Part shown: positions 43,567-58,419 of the stretch, piece by piece
Layout: every line of letters starts with the position of its first letter
Position numbering within the stretch: position 1 is the stretch's first letter
Source: Pseudomonadota bacterium
GTDB taxonomy: Bacteria; Pseudomonadota; Gammaproteobacteria; Steroidobacterales; JBCBZW01
Reading direction: 5' to 3'
NCBI GenBank assembly: GCA_039193195.1
Contig: JBCCWS010000004.1
Span: 212,937 to 276,936, forward strand
Length of the DNA stretch: 64,000 bases
Notes under the pieces: generated by a model
Databases searched by the model: none
Seen by the model: the letters and a program-made list of their open reading frames with translations, nothing else
What the model was told of the DNA's origin: nothing
Program-made: the position numbers and the translations under genes

Positions 43567-45594
43567 ATGGCCGATAAACCACCCGGCGACGGCGACGGCA
43601 CCGCCCCCGTGGTATCGGGCAGCGCGCTGGACGCGCTGCGGGATGAGATCACTACGCTCGACAGCTCGCTCATCGAGCTGCTGGCGCGGCGACGAGAACT
43701 CGCCGTGCGCGTCGCGCAGACCAAGGCCAGCTCGGGGCGCGCAGTCCGCGACCAAGAGCGCGAGGAGGATTTGCTAGTCGGATTGATCGAACGCGGCAGG
43801 TTTCACGGCCTCGACGCCCCTTACGTCACTCGCGTGTTCCATCTCATCATCGATGACTCCGTTCGGCTGCAGCAGGCCCGATTGGTGGAAAGTAACGACC
43901 CCGCCGTGGACGCGCCGAGCATACGGGTCGCCTTTCAGGGCGACACGGGTTCCTACAGCCAAGTCGCCGTACAGCAGCACTTCGCAAGCCGTGCAGACCG
44001 ACTGCTGTTTTTGGGCTTCGACGCCTTCTCCCAAGCGGTGGAAGCGGTCGAGTCGGGATCGGCCGACTACGCGATGCTGCCGATCGAGAACACCACCTCC
44101 GGCGGCATCAACGAGGTGTACGACCTGCTCATGCACACCCCCTTGTCGGTCATCGGCGAAGAAACCCTGCAGATCGATCACTGCCTGTTGGCGGCACCGG
44201 GCGCCACCATCGAGTCGCTCGATCGCATCTACGCCCACCCGCAAGGCTTCGCTCAGTGCAGCAAATTCGTGTCTAGCCTGCGCCACTGCCGCCAAGAATC
44301 CTTGGAAACGGCGGAGGCAGTACGCCGCGCGGCACAGGAAACGGATCACCGCGCAGGCGCCATCGCGAGCCGCCAGGCTGGCGAGCGCTACGGCCTCGTG
44401 CCACTTGCAACTAACATCGCCAACCAGCGAGAGAACGTGACTCGCTTCCTGTGCGTCGCCCGCCAGGCGCGATCTGTACCACTGCCCATCGCCTGTAAGA
44501 CGTCTCTCGTGATGGCCACGGCGGATACGGCTGGATCGCTCGTCGAAGCGCTCTCCTTGTTTCGCGACGCGGGCCTGAGCATGTGCAAGCTGGAATCGCG
44601 CCCGATCATGGGCAACCCGTGGGAGGAGATGTTCTACGTGGACGTTGAGGCCAACGTCGACGCACCGGCCATGCGCGAGACCCTGCAACGCCTAGCCCGG
44701 GTGACTCGGTACCTGAAGGTTCTAGGCTGCTACGCCTCGCACCAGATTCGCGCGACAGCTATTGCCCCCGAACGGTGGGTTGGCGGTGCAGAGGCGCCCG
44801 TAGCGGTAACCGAAGTCGCTTCGGCGGCACCCGAGAGCCAAGGTGCCATCGTACCGGTGCGGATCGGCGCGCTGACGGTAGATGACGAGCGTTTCGCCAT
44901 CATGGCCAGCCCCGCGCACACCAACTCCAAGAGCGCGGCGGCGACCGAGGCCGAACACGCGGCCCAAGCCGGCGCCAGTGCGCTCGTAAGCGGACTGCAG
45001 GACAACGCGCTCACCGTGGATGCCCAACGGTGGCGACGTCAGCTGCAATGGCTGGCGGAGGCGGCCCGGGCCACGCGCCTACCGTTGATCGCCACGGTGA
45101 TGCGGGTGGAGCACGTTGCCGAAGCGGCCGCTGCCGCCGATGCGCTGAGGCTGGACGGTCGGCATATGGAGCATCTCGATCTACTGCGGGCGGTCGGGCG
45201 AACTGCGCGCCCTGTCGTGCTCACGCGTGGGCGCGGAAGCAGTATCCGAGAGCTGCTGCGGGCATTGAACATTCTGCGCACAGAAGGCAATCGCCAGGTC
45301 ATGCTCTGCGAAGCGGGCATCGGCGCCATCGACGATGCGACGCAGACCACCTTGGACCTCGGCGCAGTGGCGCGCCTACGCCATGAGACCAACTGCCCCA
45401 TGCTGATCGACCCAGGCTCCGCCCTGGGCACCACGGCTTCCCTGGCGATGCCTTTGCTAGCGGCGGGAAAGGCCGTAGGCGCCAATGGGTGTTTGATCGC
45501 ACTCGGGGCCGGCGATGCCACGAACGAGAGCGAAACGCCGACCCTGTCCAGCGAACACTTCGCTAAGGTAGTCGCCCAAGTACTACAACGCTGA
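43567..45594 (+). CDS. pheA: Chorismate mutase / prephenate dehydratase fused to a degenerate DAHP-synthase-like domain
   Basis: 675 residues. A chorismate mutase AroQ domain (about 18-105) has RDEITTLDSSLIELLARRRELAVRVAQTK and the DSVRLQQ end. Prephenate dehydratase (about 118-296) has VAFQGDTGSYSQVA, PIENTTSGGINEVYDLL and the catalytic ENVTRFLCV. The ACT domain (about 308-395) has the ESRP motif for phenylalanine binding. Residues about 428-675 align with type I-beta DAHP synthase (VRIGALTVDDERFAIMASPAHTNS; VMLCEAGIGAIDDATQTTLDLGAVARL; MLIDPGSALG), but metal ligands and catalytic Lys/Arg residues are replaced. The first two activities look intact; the last domain is probably structural or regulatory. 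Confidence 0.9.
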   Translation: MADKPPGDGDGTAPVVSGSALDALRDEITTLDSSLIELLARRRELAVRVAQTKASSGRAVRDQEREEDLLVGLIERGRFHGLDAPYVTRVFHLIIDDSVRLQQARLVESNDPAVDAPSIRVAFQGDTGSYSQVAVQQHFASRADRLLFLGFDAFSQAVEAVESGSADYAMLPIENTTSGGINEVYDLLMHTPLSVIGEETLQIDHCLLAAPGATIESLDRIYAHPQGFAQCSKFVSSLRHCRQESLETAEAVRRAAQETDHRAGAIASRQAGERYGLVPLATNIANQRENVTRFLCVARQARSVPLPIACKTSLVMATADTAGSLVEALSLFRDAGLSMCKLESRPIMGNPWEEMFYVDVEANVDAPAMRETLQRLARVTRYLKVLGCYASHQIRATAIAPERWVGGAEAPVAVTEVASAAPESQGAIVPVRIGALTVDDERFAIMASPAHTNSKSAAATEAEHAAQAGASALVSGLQDNALTVDAQRWRRQLQWLAEAARATRLPLIATVMRVEHVAEAAAAADALRLDGRHMEHLDLLRAVGRTARPVVLTRGRGSSIRELLRALNILRTEGNRQVMLCEAGIGAIDDATQTTLDLGAVARLRHETNCPMLIDPGSALGTTASLAMPLLAAGKAVGANGCLIALGAGDATNESETPTLSSEHFAKVVAQVLQR

Positions 45595-45605
45595 GGCCGG
45601 GCCTA

Positions 45606-45868
45606 GTGGGCCGCTTGGTCAATTAGGTAACGCTCAGTCTGCGTAGGGGCAGCGTCAGCAAGGCGCGTCGCGCAGCCAATGGCATCGCCATTGGCAGGCG
45701 ATGCAACGCCGTGGACGCCGCCCCTGGGCAGACTCGAAGGGCGAGTAGCACGGGCGCCATCGCAGCGTTGGTCAAATGCAGCCATAGCTCGGCTGTGGCT
45801 GCATTCGACCGCCTTGCCCTGGCGCCCATGCTAATCGCTGAGCGTCCCCTTATTTACCAAGCGGCCCA

Positions 45869-45869
<1 letters not shown>
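45606..45869. mobile_element. MITE-like inverted-repeat element between pheA fusion and gltD
   Basis: Ends GTGGGCCGCTTGGT (45606) and ACCAAGCGGCCCAC (to 45869) are perfect inverted repeats, and similarity extends to about 34 of 38 bp including the flanking GGCCTA. TA is duplicated on each side (45604-45605 and 45870-45871), within CTAG. Inside are two strong hairpins: GCCAATGGC/GCCATTGGC (45675-45695) and one of about 18 bp with a three-base tip (45770-45810). There is no transposase. It contributes one base to the gltD stop codon TAG, which the insertion left intact. It could also be transcribed as a structured RNA or 3' end. Confidence 0.75.
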
Positions 45870-51800
<5,931 letters not shown>

Positions 51801-51913
51801 TCCACCTCCGACCGCATTCCCCAGTTTGGCCAGAGACAACAAGGGCGCCGGGAGAGAGCTCCAAGCGCCCCTGGTTTGGCCTGACATGGGTGGGAGCCCA
51901 TGCCGTGCGGTGC

Positions 51914-51932
51914 ATAGCAGCAATCCTGCTAT
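51914..51932. other. Hairpin in the gltB-SDR divergent region
   Basis: ATAGCAG (51914-51920) pairs with CTGCTAT (51926-51932) around CAATC, with flanking GTGC/GCAC able to extend it past a two-base bulge. It lies in the 276-bp divergent gap upstream of gltB (minus) and the SDR gene (plus). An operator or leader structure is possible. Nothing else was seen in this gap. Confidence 0.35.
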
Positions 51933-52076
51933 ACGCACAAAGAAGCGGTCAAGGCGGCATTCCTTTCCGGGCTAGCGTGCCCCAGACCTATCGGGTCAAG
52001 CACACTGCCCTGGCTGACCTGCGTGGCGGAATGCGAGCGCTGCGACCTCAGCAAGCCCACATCCTAAGGACCCTGA

Positions 52077-52856
52077 GTGCCTGACAAACTGATCGAGACG
52101 CCCGCCTGGGCCCTGGTGCAGGGAGCTTCGCGCGGGATCGGCGCTGCGCTTGTGGAGGCGCTGCTCGCCCGCGAGAGCATCCTCGGCGTCGTCGCCACTA
52201 GTCGCCAGCCGAAACGCTCGGCGGCCCTGGCGAGGCTGGCCGAGCAACACGATTCGCGTCTTCTGGCGGTCCCGCTCGATCTGGAGGCACCCGACTCGAT
52301 TGCCACGGCCGCCCAGGAGGTGGCGCAACGGCTGCCTAAGGCGCAGTCACTGAGGCTGGTGATCAACGTGGCGGGTCTGCTGCACGACGCAACCCATCAG
52401 CCCGAGAAACGCCTTGAGAACCTCAGCGCCGCTGCGCTCGCCCGCGCGTTTGCAGTGAACGCGACAGGACCGATGCTAGTCGCGCAACACTTTATGTTCC
52501 TGCTGCCAACATCCGGTCGGAGCCTCTTCGCTTCCCTGAGCGCTCGCGTGGGCAGCATCTCGGACAACAGGCTCGGTGGGTGGTACGCCTACCGCGCATC
52601 TAAGGCAGCCCAGAATATGCTCACCAAAACCTTGGCGATCGAATGGGCCCGGCGCCTGCCCGATTGCGTTTGCGTGGGCCTACATCCAGGCACCGTGGCC
52701 ACGGACCTATCGGCGCCCTTCCGCAGCGGTGTTCCCGAACAGCAGCTGTTCTCGCCAGAGCGCAGCGCCGCCGCATTGCTGGAGGTGTTGAGCAGCCTGG
52801 GGAAGCAAGACTCGGGGCACTGCTTCGCCTGGGACGGCCAGAGGATCGCGCCGTGA
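52077..52856 (+). CDS. Short-chain dehydrogenase/reductase
   Basis: 259 residues with a Rossmann fold. The cofactor motif is LVQGASRGIGAALVEALL. The NNAG position reads NVAGLLHD, and the catalytic set is Ser in ASLSARVGSIS with YAYRASKAAQNMLTK (Tyr and Lys). The family uses NAD(P)H on varied alcohols and ketones; CsgA-like members are the closest pattern I recognise. Substrate unknown. It starts with GTG 52077 and overlaps the thioesterase gene by 4 bp. Confidence 0.83.
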   Translation: MPDKLIETPAWALVQGASRGIGAALVEALLARESILGVVATSRQPKRSAALARLAEQHDSRLLAVPLDLEAPDSIATAAQEVAQRLPKAQSLRLVINVAGLLHDATHQPEKRLENLSAAALARAFAVNATGPMLVAQHFMFLLPTSGRSLFASLSARVGSISDNRLGGWYAYRASKAAQNMLTKTLAIEWARRLPDCVCVGLHPGTVATDLSAPFRSGVPEQQLFSPERSAAALLEVLSSLGKQDSGHCFAWDGQRIAP

Positions 52857-53350
52857 CGACGCCCGAGCTGAGCGAACCTGTAGGCGAGGGCTGGGATCTG
52901 CCGCGGCCGTTTCTGATCGAGCACGCCGTGGCCAAGGAGGACATCGATGGCCTGGGCCACGCCAACAACACCAGCTACATGCGCTGGTGCGAACGGGTGA
53001 GCTGGGCGCATTCAGCGAGTTTGGGCATCACCCTCGCGACCTACCGCGCCACGCGCCGCGCGATGGTCATTCGACGGTGCGAGTACGACTACCTCGCCGC
53101 CGCCTACCCCGAGGAGCCGCTGGCGCTAGCCACCTGGGTGGTCGAATGCGACGGCATCATCCGCATCGTCCGCAGATTCCAGATTCGAAATGCGCGTGAC
53201 GGGCGCACGCTGCTCAGAGCCCGCACCGAGTTTGCCTGCATCAACTTAGACACGGGACGCGCGACTCGAATGCCCCAGGCATTCGCCGACACATACTCAT
53301 CCGTGCTCGCGCAAATCCCTGATCAGCATGTCCCAAACCGTCCATCGTGA
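52853..53350 (+). CDS. Hotdog-fold acyl-CoA thioesterase
   Basis: 165 residues. The 4HBT pattern is seen in HAVAKEDIDGLGHANNTSYMRWCERVSWAHSASLG (the Asp-x-x-x-His-Ala/Asn-Asn type with DGLGHANN), followed by the strands RRCEYDYLAAAYPEEPLALATWVVE and LRARTEFACINLDTGRA. It hydrolyses some acyl-CoA. The start GTG 52853 overlaps the SDR stop (GTGA), so the two are coupled. Confidence 0.82.
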   Translation: MTTPELSEPVGEGWDLPRPFLIEHAVAKEDIDGLGHANNTSYMRWCERVSWAHSASLGITLATYRATRRAMVIRRCEYDYLAAAYPEEPLALATWVVECDGIIRIVRRFQIRNARDGRTLLRARTEFACINLDTGRATRMPQAFADTYSSVLAQIPDQHVPNRPS

Positions 53351-53395
53351 GGACATATTTCTCCCCGAATGACCACTGTCGTCTAGCAACTTGCG

Positions 53396-55225
53396 GTGGT
53401 AATCTCGGGGGGATTCACGCTGGGACACACCGGCGAGGAGTTAACACCACCGGGGGCACACTTGCTCAAAGCGATCGGCGCATGGTTGGCAGCCGGCGTG
53501 CTGTGCGGCGCGCTGGTGTTGCTTGTTCTGGCTTCGAGGCCGACCTCGAACGCTGCCGGGGCAGACGCGGCCCAGGTGCCCGCAGTCCGACGCATCGCCG
53601 TCGAGTACGCCGACCTGCTCACCAACCTCGACCCATATCAGCTTACCGCGGACGCCTCCGCTCGCGGCGACCGTTCGCTCGCCGAACTAAATACGGCCAT
53701 CGACGCGTTGGCTGACGCCAACGACCCGCAGGCGCAAGCATTGGTGCTGGCGGGGCGGGATGCGCTCACGGCAGGTGGCGCCCTGGTCGATCACCGGGCG
53801 CGTCTTTCGAATCAGGTCGCTTGGTTGCAGGGGCAGGGCCCGCAGGTGGTGCGCCAGCTGCGCGAGGGCGGTAACAGCCTGACCGCCGAACGCGCCTTCT
53901 CCCTGCTCACCCGTGCCGTCGATGCCGCGCGCCGTGGCGGGGGCACGGACCAAACGTCCCTGAGCGATGACGCGGAATTGTTGCGTGCCGATACGGTAGA
54001 CCTTCCTTACCTGACGCCGCTTCTCGACGCGGTCGAGAGCGTAGCGGCGGACCGGCCCCTGGCCGACGCCTCCCTCGCCCAACTCGAAGCCTTATCGGTT
54101 CCTCGCCTCGCCCGGCAGGCAGAAGCTAGCCTCCTGCGGGGGTCTACCAACCTTGGGGCAGCACAGGGGTGGGCCGCCCTGTCCGCCTTCTCCGCCCTCT
54201 CTCTCATTGCCCTGCTCCTCGTCGGACTGCGCAAGCCGGAAGAGCCAGCGCCCGCTGTCGTCGCGGACCCTACGCAAGTCGACCCGGACCTCGAGGCCCA
54301 GACGGCCGTGCAGCTGCGCTTGGCCGAGCAGTTGTCCACCCTGGACGATGCGATCGCCGATCTTGAACTCGCACAGCGTGGCCTCGCGCAGCGTCGACAC
54401 GCCGATCGACTCGAGCAGGTCGCCGCGCAGATCGATTCGAAGATGAACACCCCCCTGTGGTACTTGCGCAGCAACACGACCCTGGTCGATGAACGCCTCG
54501 ACGAACTTCAAGGGTTCGTCGATCAAACCGCCCAAACGCTGGCCCTGTTCAGCGGCGAGCAAACCGATCGTCAGCGGGTCGCCGATGGCTTAACCGCCCT
54601 GCGGCGGTCTTTGCGCGAGAACAACCTCACGGACAGCGTAGTCGAGGTGCGTGGCCTGCTACAGGACAACGCCGATGGCTTGGATGACCTAACGCGTGAC
54701 GTAGGCTCCATCATGTCGGGACTGCAGCACACGGATCAGTCGCCAGCGCCGGACTTGGCGGCGCTGGTGGCCCAGGTCGCCGGCCAGTGGGCTGCCGACC
54801 GAGCCGACGCGCCCGTCACGGTGGCACTCGACGGGCCGATTATTGTCGATGCCTCGCAAGAGCCACTGCAACGGGGGCTGTTGCGCGCGTTCACCGCTCT
54901 GGCGCCAAAGGACGCGAGCAGCGGTGGGCAATCGATCATGGCGAGCGCGCATCGGGACGGGCAAAGGGTGCACCTGATGTTAGCGGCGGCACAGTCGACG
55001 AGCGACTCCGGTGCGAGTGCTGGGCTCGATCTTGCGATCGCCAGTAAACTGATCGCCGGCGCGGGGGGGCAGCTACAGGGAGGCGAAGCCAGCGCGGACT
55101 CGACGATTACCATCACCCTGCCAGTGCTACTCGCCCAACAGGAGCCAGAGGCCGCGATACTCTCCTCCGCTAGCGCTAGCGCTAGCGCTAGCGACAGCGA
55201 TAGCGAGCAGGCCACCGCGAGCTGA
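53396..55225 (+). CDS. Membrane protein resembling a histidine kinase without the phospho-acceptor histidine
   Basis: Up to 609 residues from GTG 53396; TTG 53462 just before the first membrane segment is an alternative start. Two membrane segments (about 24-46 and 258-277) enclose a helical periplasmic domain. The cytoplasmic part has a DHp-like helix, QVAAQIDSKMNTPLWYLRSN (341-360), where kinases have AHEINTPL; the expected His is Ser348. A late GASAGLDLAIASKLIAGAGG recalls the G2 box and final helix of HATPase, but the N box asparagines and a DNG box are not visible. It is probably an inactive scaffold or sensor. It precedes a receiver protein and a TonB-C protein on the same strand. Confidence 0.6.
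   Translation: MVISGGFTLGHTGEELTPPGAHLLKAIGAWLAAGVLCGALVLLVLASRPTSNAAGADAAQVPAVRRIAVEYADLLTNLDPYQLTADASARGDRSLAELNTAIDALADANDPQAQALVLAGRDALTAGGALVDHRARLSNQVAWLQGQGPQVVRQLREGGNSLTAERAFSLLTRAVDAARRGGGTDQTSLSDDAELLRADTVDLPYLTPLLDAVESVAADRPLADASLAQLEALSVPRLARQAEASLLRGSTNLGAAQGWAALSAFSALSLIALLLVGLRKPEEPAPAVVADPTQVDPDLEAQTAVQLRLAEQLSTLDDAIADLELAQRGLAQRRHADRLEQVAAQIDSKMNTPLWYLRSNTTLVDERLDELQGFVDQTAQTLALFSGEQTDRQRVADGLTALRRSLRENNLTDSVVEVRGLLQDNADGLDDLTRDVGSIMSGLQHTDQSPAPDLAALVAQVAGQWAADRADAPVTVALDGPIIVDASQEPLQRGLLRAFTALAPKDASSGGQSIMASAHRDGQRVHLMLAAAQSTSDSGASAGLDLAIASKLIAGAGGQLQGGEASADSTITITLPVLLAQQEPEAAILSSASASASASDSDSEQATAS
55169..55192 (+). repeat. Four tandem GCTAGC hexamers inside the pseudo-kinase gene
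   Basis: Four exact GCTAGC units, followed by GACAGC and GATAGC, encode an alternating Ser-Ala then Ser-Asp tail near the C-terminus. Six-base units keep the frame, so copy-number change would only lengthen the tail. Confidence 0.85.
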
Positions 55226-55260
55226 GCCATCACCATGCCGACATACGGACAGACCCCGGG

Positions 55261-56901
55261 ATGAACCCAGAAGATCGACTCGAAGCAGCCGCTCGATTGA
55301 AGTTGCTCTTCGTCGATGCTGATCGGCGGGTGCTAAACAGCCTGCGGGCGATGTTCCGTCACGACCACGATGTCATCGGGGCAACGCACGTGCACGAGGC
55401 TCTGCAGGCGCTGGACGAGTCACCAGTCGATGTCGTGGTCGCGGACGATCGGCTCCCAGATACGAACGGCCTCGATCTCTTGCACTGGGTACGGCTGCGC
55501 GCGCCTGAGGCTGCGCGCATCCTGCTCGTGGGTGCGGGAGAGCAGCCCTACGACGCCGCGACGATTCGCCGCGCTCAACTGTTTCGTGTGCTCTCCAAGC
55601 CCTGTGCTCCGGATGTGCTACGGGCCACGATCGCCCAGGCGGGGCGAACCGCCCGGGTGGGTCGCGCGAGTGCGTTGGTACGAGCGGCCGCCAGCGCCGC
55701 ACAGCCTGATAGCGCCGCCGCCAACGACCCGCTTCGAGACGACCAGGAGGGGACACGTCCGGTACTCTCGCTGCGCGATGATGACTCCGGCCTGCATCGC
55801 ACCCTCGACGGCGCGGAGCACACGTTCGGCGGAACACCGCGAGTGAGCGATGCGGCAGCCACAACGGGCAATGTACCCCTCGCCAAAGCGGACACGGTCC
55901 CAGCGAACACCGAGCGGTCCGCCGCCAGCGCCGCGGACAGTGTCCCCGCGCCCTTGGCGGAGGTCGACGCGACCGCCGCACCGGGCAGCGAGAGCGAGGA
56001 CACGGACGCCGCGCCTTCACCCGGCGACACGACGGACAGTCGGCCGATCAGTACACGCGTGTGGAGCGCCCACGGCATTACCGTGGAGGAGGACGCTTAC
56101 GATGACCCGACGGACACGGAGCGGGTCTTCGCGAGCATGCTGCATGACAAATCGACGCGGCCACCGCGCGCCGACGAGAGCACATCACCGGCGGTCCAGG
56201 TAACTGCCCCGTCCGCCCCCGAGTCAGGCATAAACGGCGTACTTCCGGACACGCCTCTAGCGGAACCATTCGGTGGCCTGGGGCATGCTGAACACCGCGC
56301 GGCAGCCAGCGCATCGCGCGCAAGGCCTGCGGATGCAGCTGCACGGCCCCTAGTACCCACGGAAGTACTGCTTCTGTCGGACGATGCGATCACCCGCGCG
56401 GAGCTGCGCCGCAGCCTCGAGCGCGCGCACGTGGTCGTCGACGCAGCGACGCCTGACGCGGCACTTAACGCCATCTGCAGCTCCTCCTGTTCGGTGGTGT
56501 TGGTCGACGGCAGGGGACGATCGGCGCGTGCTGTGGAGCGTACGGCCCGCACCCTTTTGGGCGCTGCGCCCGAACTGAGTATCCTGGTGCTTGCCGAAGT
56601 GTCGGAGTGCGCCACCCTGTTTGAGCTTCCGGCGCGGGTACCAGGCATCATCAGCCTGCTCTACGCCTTGCCCACGTCCCAGCAACTGTTCGGCGCCCTC
56701 AGCTGGGCGCACGCCGTCGCGACCCACGACGCCGACGCGATGGACACCGCTATCGCCGCCCCTCCGGTGGTCGTAGATCCGCCGTTGGTAGACACTCGCG
56801 CCCTGCCGAGCGCGGCGGCCCACGCGCCAACCACAGGCGCCTTGTTGAGCGATCGCCTGCGGCGCGTCAGCCGCTTCCTGACCGGCGCTCAAGACGACTG
56901 A
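55261..56901 (+). CDS. Two-receiver response-regulator-like protein
   Basis: 546 residues. An N-terminal receiver domain (about 12-130) keeps Asp19/Asp21, phospho-acceptor Asp62 in VVVADDRLPDTNGLDLL and Lys113 in VLSKPC, though the usual Thr/Ser position is Gly. A 230-residue Ala/Pro/Asp-rich disordered linker follows. The second, more degenerate receiver (about 367-487) has LLLSDDAITRAELRRSL and VVLVDGRG with Asp416. There is no DNA-binding or enzymatic output domain. It probably pairs with the upstream kinase-like protein, 35 bp away, or with an orphan kinase. Confidence 0.75.
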   Translation: MNPEDRLEAAARLKLLFVDADRRVLNSLRAMFRHDHDVIGATHVHEALQALDESPVDVVVADDRLPDTNGLDLLHWVRLRAPEAARILLVGAGEQPYDAATIRRAQLFRVLSKPCAPDVLRATIAQAGRTARVGRASALVRAAASAAQPDSAAANDPLRDDQEGTRPVLSLRDDDSGLHRTLDGAEHTFGGTPRVSDAAATTGNVPLAKADTVPANTERSAASAADSVPAPLAEVDATAAPGSESEDTDAAPSPGDTTDSRPISTRVWSAHGITVEEDAYDDPTDTERVFASMLHDKSTRPPRADESTSPAVQVTAPSAPESGINGVLPDTPLAEPFGGLGHAEHRAAASASRARPADAAARPLVPTEVLLLSDDAITRAELRRSLERAHVVVDAATPDAALNAICSSSCSVVLVDGRGRSARAVERTARTLLGAAPELSILVLAEVSECATLFELPARVPGIISLLYALPTSQQLFGALSWAHAVATHDADAMDTAIAAPPVVVDPPLVDTRALPSAAAHAPTTGALLSDRLRRVSRFLTGAQDD

Positions 56902-56939
56902 GCACTTCTTCTGACCCTACCGCCGGGGATTGAGACGAC

Positions 56940-58301
56940 ATGCCCATCCTATCCCGCCAGCCGAGCCTCCTCCTCCTTCAGGTGAGTGCCCTAGTAGGCG
57001 TCGGCACGGCGGCCGCTTGGTTCGCCGGTGGCGCCTTCGGCATGGGCTCGACGAACACAGATGCCCTCGTCAGCGTGGCAAATGCGGTCACCGTGGACGG
57101 TGCTGCCCTGCCGAGCGTTGAGGCAGGCGACGCCTTACTACCGAATGAGATTGATCGGTTACTTGATAACGCGAGCCTCGCCATGGCCGCCGAGCAGTAC
57201 TTCTCGCCGCCCGAGCAAAACGCGCGGGGCTACTACGAGTCCGTACTCGAACTCGACCCAGAACATGCGCAAGCCAATCTAGGCCTTGACCGCCTCGCGG
57301 AGATCGTTCTTGAGCGAGCCACCGGCGCCCTTGCCCAAGAGCAAGTACAAACCGCCATCAATCAGCTCGCGGCTGCCAAGTCGCTGCGTCCGGGCCATCG
57401 CCTCGTGGCCTTGGTGGAGCAACAGCTGCAGACGGAGCGTTCCCGCCTGATCAACACGGCACAAGTGCTAGCCCGTTCGAGTAACTTCGACCTCGCGAGC
57501 GACATGCTCTCCCGGGCAGAGGCGATACCTAGCCGACGCCAGGACGGGTTGCAAAATGCTTGGGATGAATTGGGCAGTCTGCGTAGCGCCGCCGCCACCG
57601 CAGCGGCGGCGGAGGCCTCTGCGAACGAGGCGGCGATTCTCCAAGCCGAAGCAGCCCGCGTAGAGGCGCAGGCTCAGTCCGAGCGAGAGCGGGCCCTAGA
57701 GGTACGGTTGGGCCAGCTATTGGTCTCTGCACGCGCGGCGATCGAGGAGGACAGGCTGCTCTCCCCGGAGTGGGAGAACGCCAAGCAGCTTATCTCGGAG
57801 CTCGACTACTTGCAGGCCGACCAAGTCGCGATGGCGCGCCTGCGGGGCGCCTATCTCAACAAGTTGGTCGACGGCGTTACCCAGCGCATTGAAGGAGGCG
57901 ACTTCGACTCCGCCGAGGGGTGGATTACCGAAGCCGCCATGGTCAACGAAAACGACCAGCGCTTGCCGACGCTGCGGGAACAAGTCGCCGACGCACGCCA
58001 CGTGGCGGAGAGCCAACGCATTGCCAACCTGAACGAGTTTGAGTTTGCCAACTACGTTCCCCCCCGATACCCGACGGTCGCCCGCCAGCGCGGCGCAGAA
58101 GGTTGGGTGGAAGTGGAGTTTCTCGTGCAGGAGGACGGCAGCATCAGCGACATCGTGGTACTCGACTCCGCCCGTACGGCGAACTTCCGCGATGCTGCCC
58201 TGACGGCGATTCGTCAGTGGCAATTGCAACCGCGTACTTACCTCGGACGCCCCCTGTCACAGCGCGTCCGCACTCGCCTCGCCTTCCGGCTGGGTGACTA
58301 G
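56940..58301 (+). CDS. Periplasmic coiled-coil/TPR protein with C-terminal TonB domain
   Basis: 453 residues. One N-terminal membrane anchor (about 10-32) is followed by helical repeats and an Ala/Glu/Gln-rich coiled coil (about 195-245: AATAAAAEASANEAAILQAEAARVEAQAQSERERALE). A TonB C-terminal domain covers about 370-453 (VPPRYPTVARQRGAEGWVEVEFLVQEDGSISDIVVLDSARTANFRDAALTAIRQWQLQP). A proline-rich TonB spanning region is absent, so it is probably not the energising TonB of the receptor upstream. It forms a likely unit with the two preceding genes, 38 bp from the receiver gene. Confidence 0.8.
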   Translation: MPILSRQPSLLLLQVSALVGVGTAAAWFAGGAFGMGSTNTDALVSVANAVTVDGAALPSVEAGDALLPNEIDRLLDNASLAMAAEQYFSPPEQNARGYYESVLELDPEHAQANLGLDRLAEIVLERATGALAQEQVQTAINQLAAAKSLRPGHRLVALVEQQLQTERSRLINTAQVLARSSNFDLASDMLSRAEAIPSRRQDGLQNAWDELGSLRSAAATAAAAEASANEAAILQAEAARVEAQAQSERERALEVRLGQLLVSARAAIEEDRLLSPEWENAKQLISELDYLQADQVAMARLRGAYLNKLVDGVTQRIEGGDFDSAEGWITEAAMVNENDQRLPTLREQVADARHVAESQRIANLNEFEFANYVPPRYPTVARQRGAEGWVEVEFLVQEDGSISDIVVLDSARTANFRDAALTAIRQWQLQPRTYLGRPLSQRVRTRLAFRLGD

Positions 58302-58326
58302 GGTCGTCGGACCTACTGGGCGCCGC

Positions 58327-58348
58327 CTGCGCTACACTGCTAGCGCAG
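58327..58348 (+). terminator. Hairpin between the TonB-C gene and the thiolase gene
   Basis: CTGCGCTA (58327-58334) pairs perfectly with TAGCGCAG (58341-58348) around CACTGC, 25 bp after the TonB-C stop. Only two T follow, so it is a weak candidate terminator. Confidence 0.45.
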
Positions 58349-58407
58349 TTGCCAATCCATCGCTTGCCTCGCGTGAGCGCACGCCGCAGGACTAGCCAAG
58401 CCCCCAT

Positions 58408-58413
58408 AGGAGG
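58408..58413 (+). promoter_or_regulatory. Shine-Dalgarno that points to an ATC start codon
   Basis: A full AGGAGG lies exactly 6 bp before ATC 58420, in frame with the thiolase. The first ordinary start codon in frame, TTG 58435, is 21 bp away, too far for this site. Confidence 0.65.
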
Positions 58414-58419
58414 CCCCCC

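Noticed and set aside
45603..45829. Two short frames inside the 45606-45869 element
   Set aside because: They are only 60-68 codons, lie within hairpins and match no transposase motif.
56940..58301. The energising TonB protein for the outer-membrane receptor
   Set aside because: It lacks the proline-rich spacer and has no exbB/exbD neighbours; only the C-terminal fold is shared.
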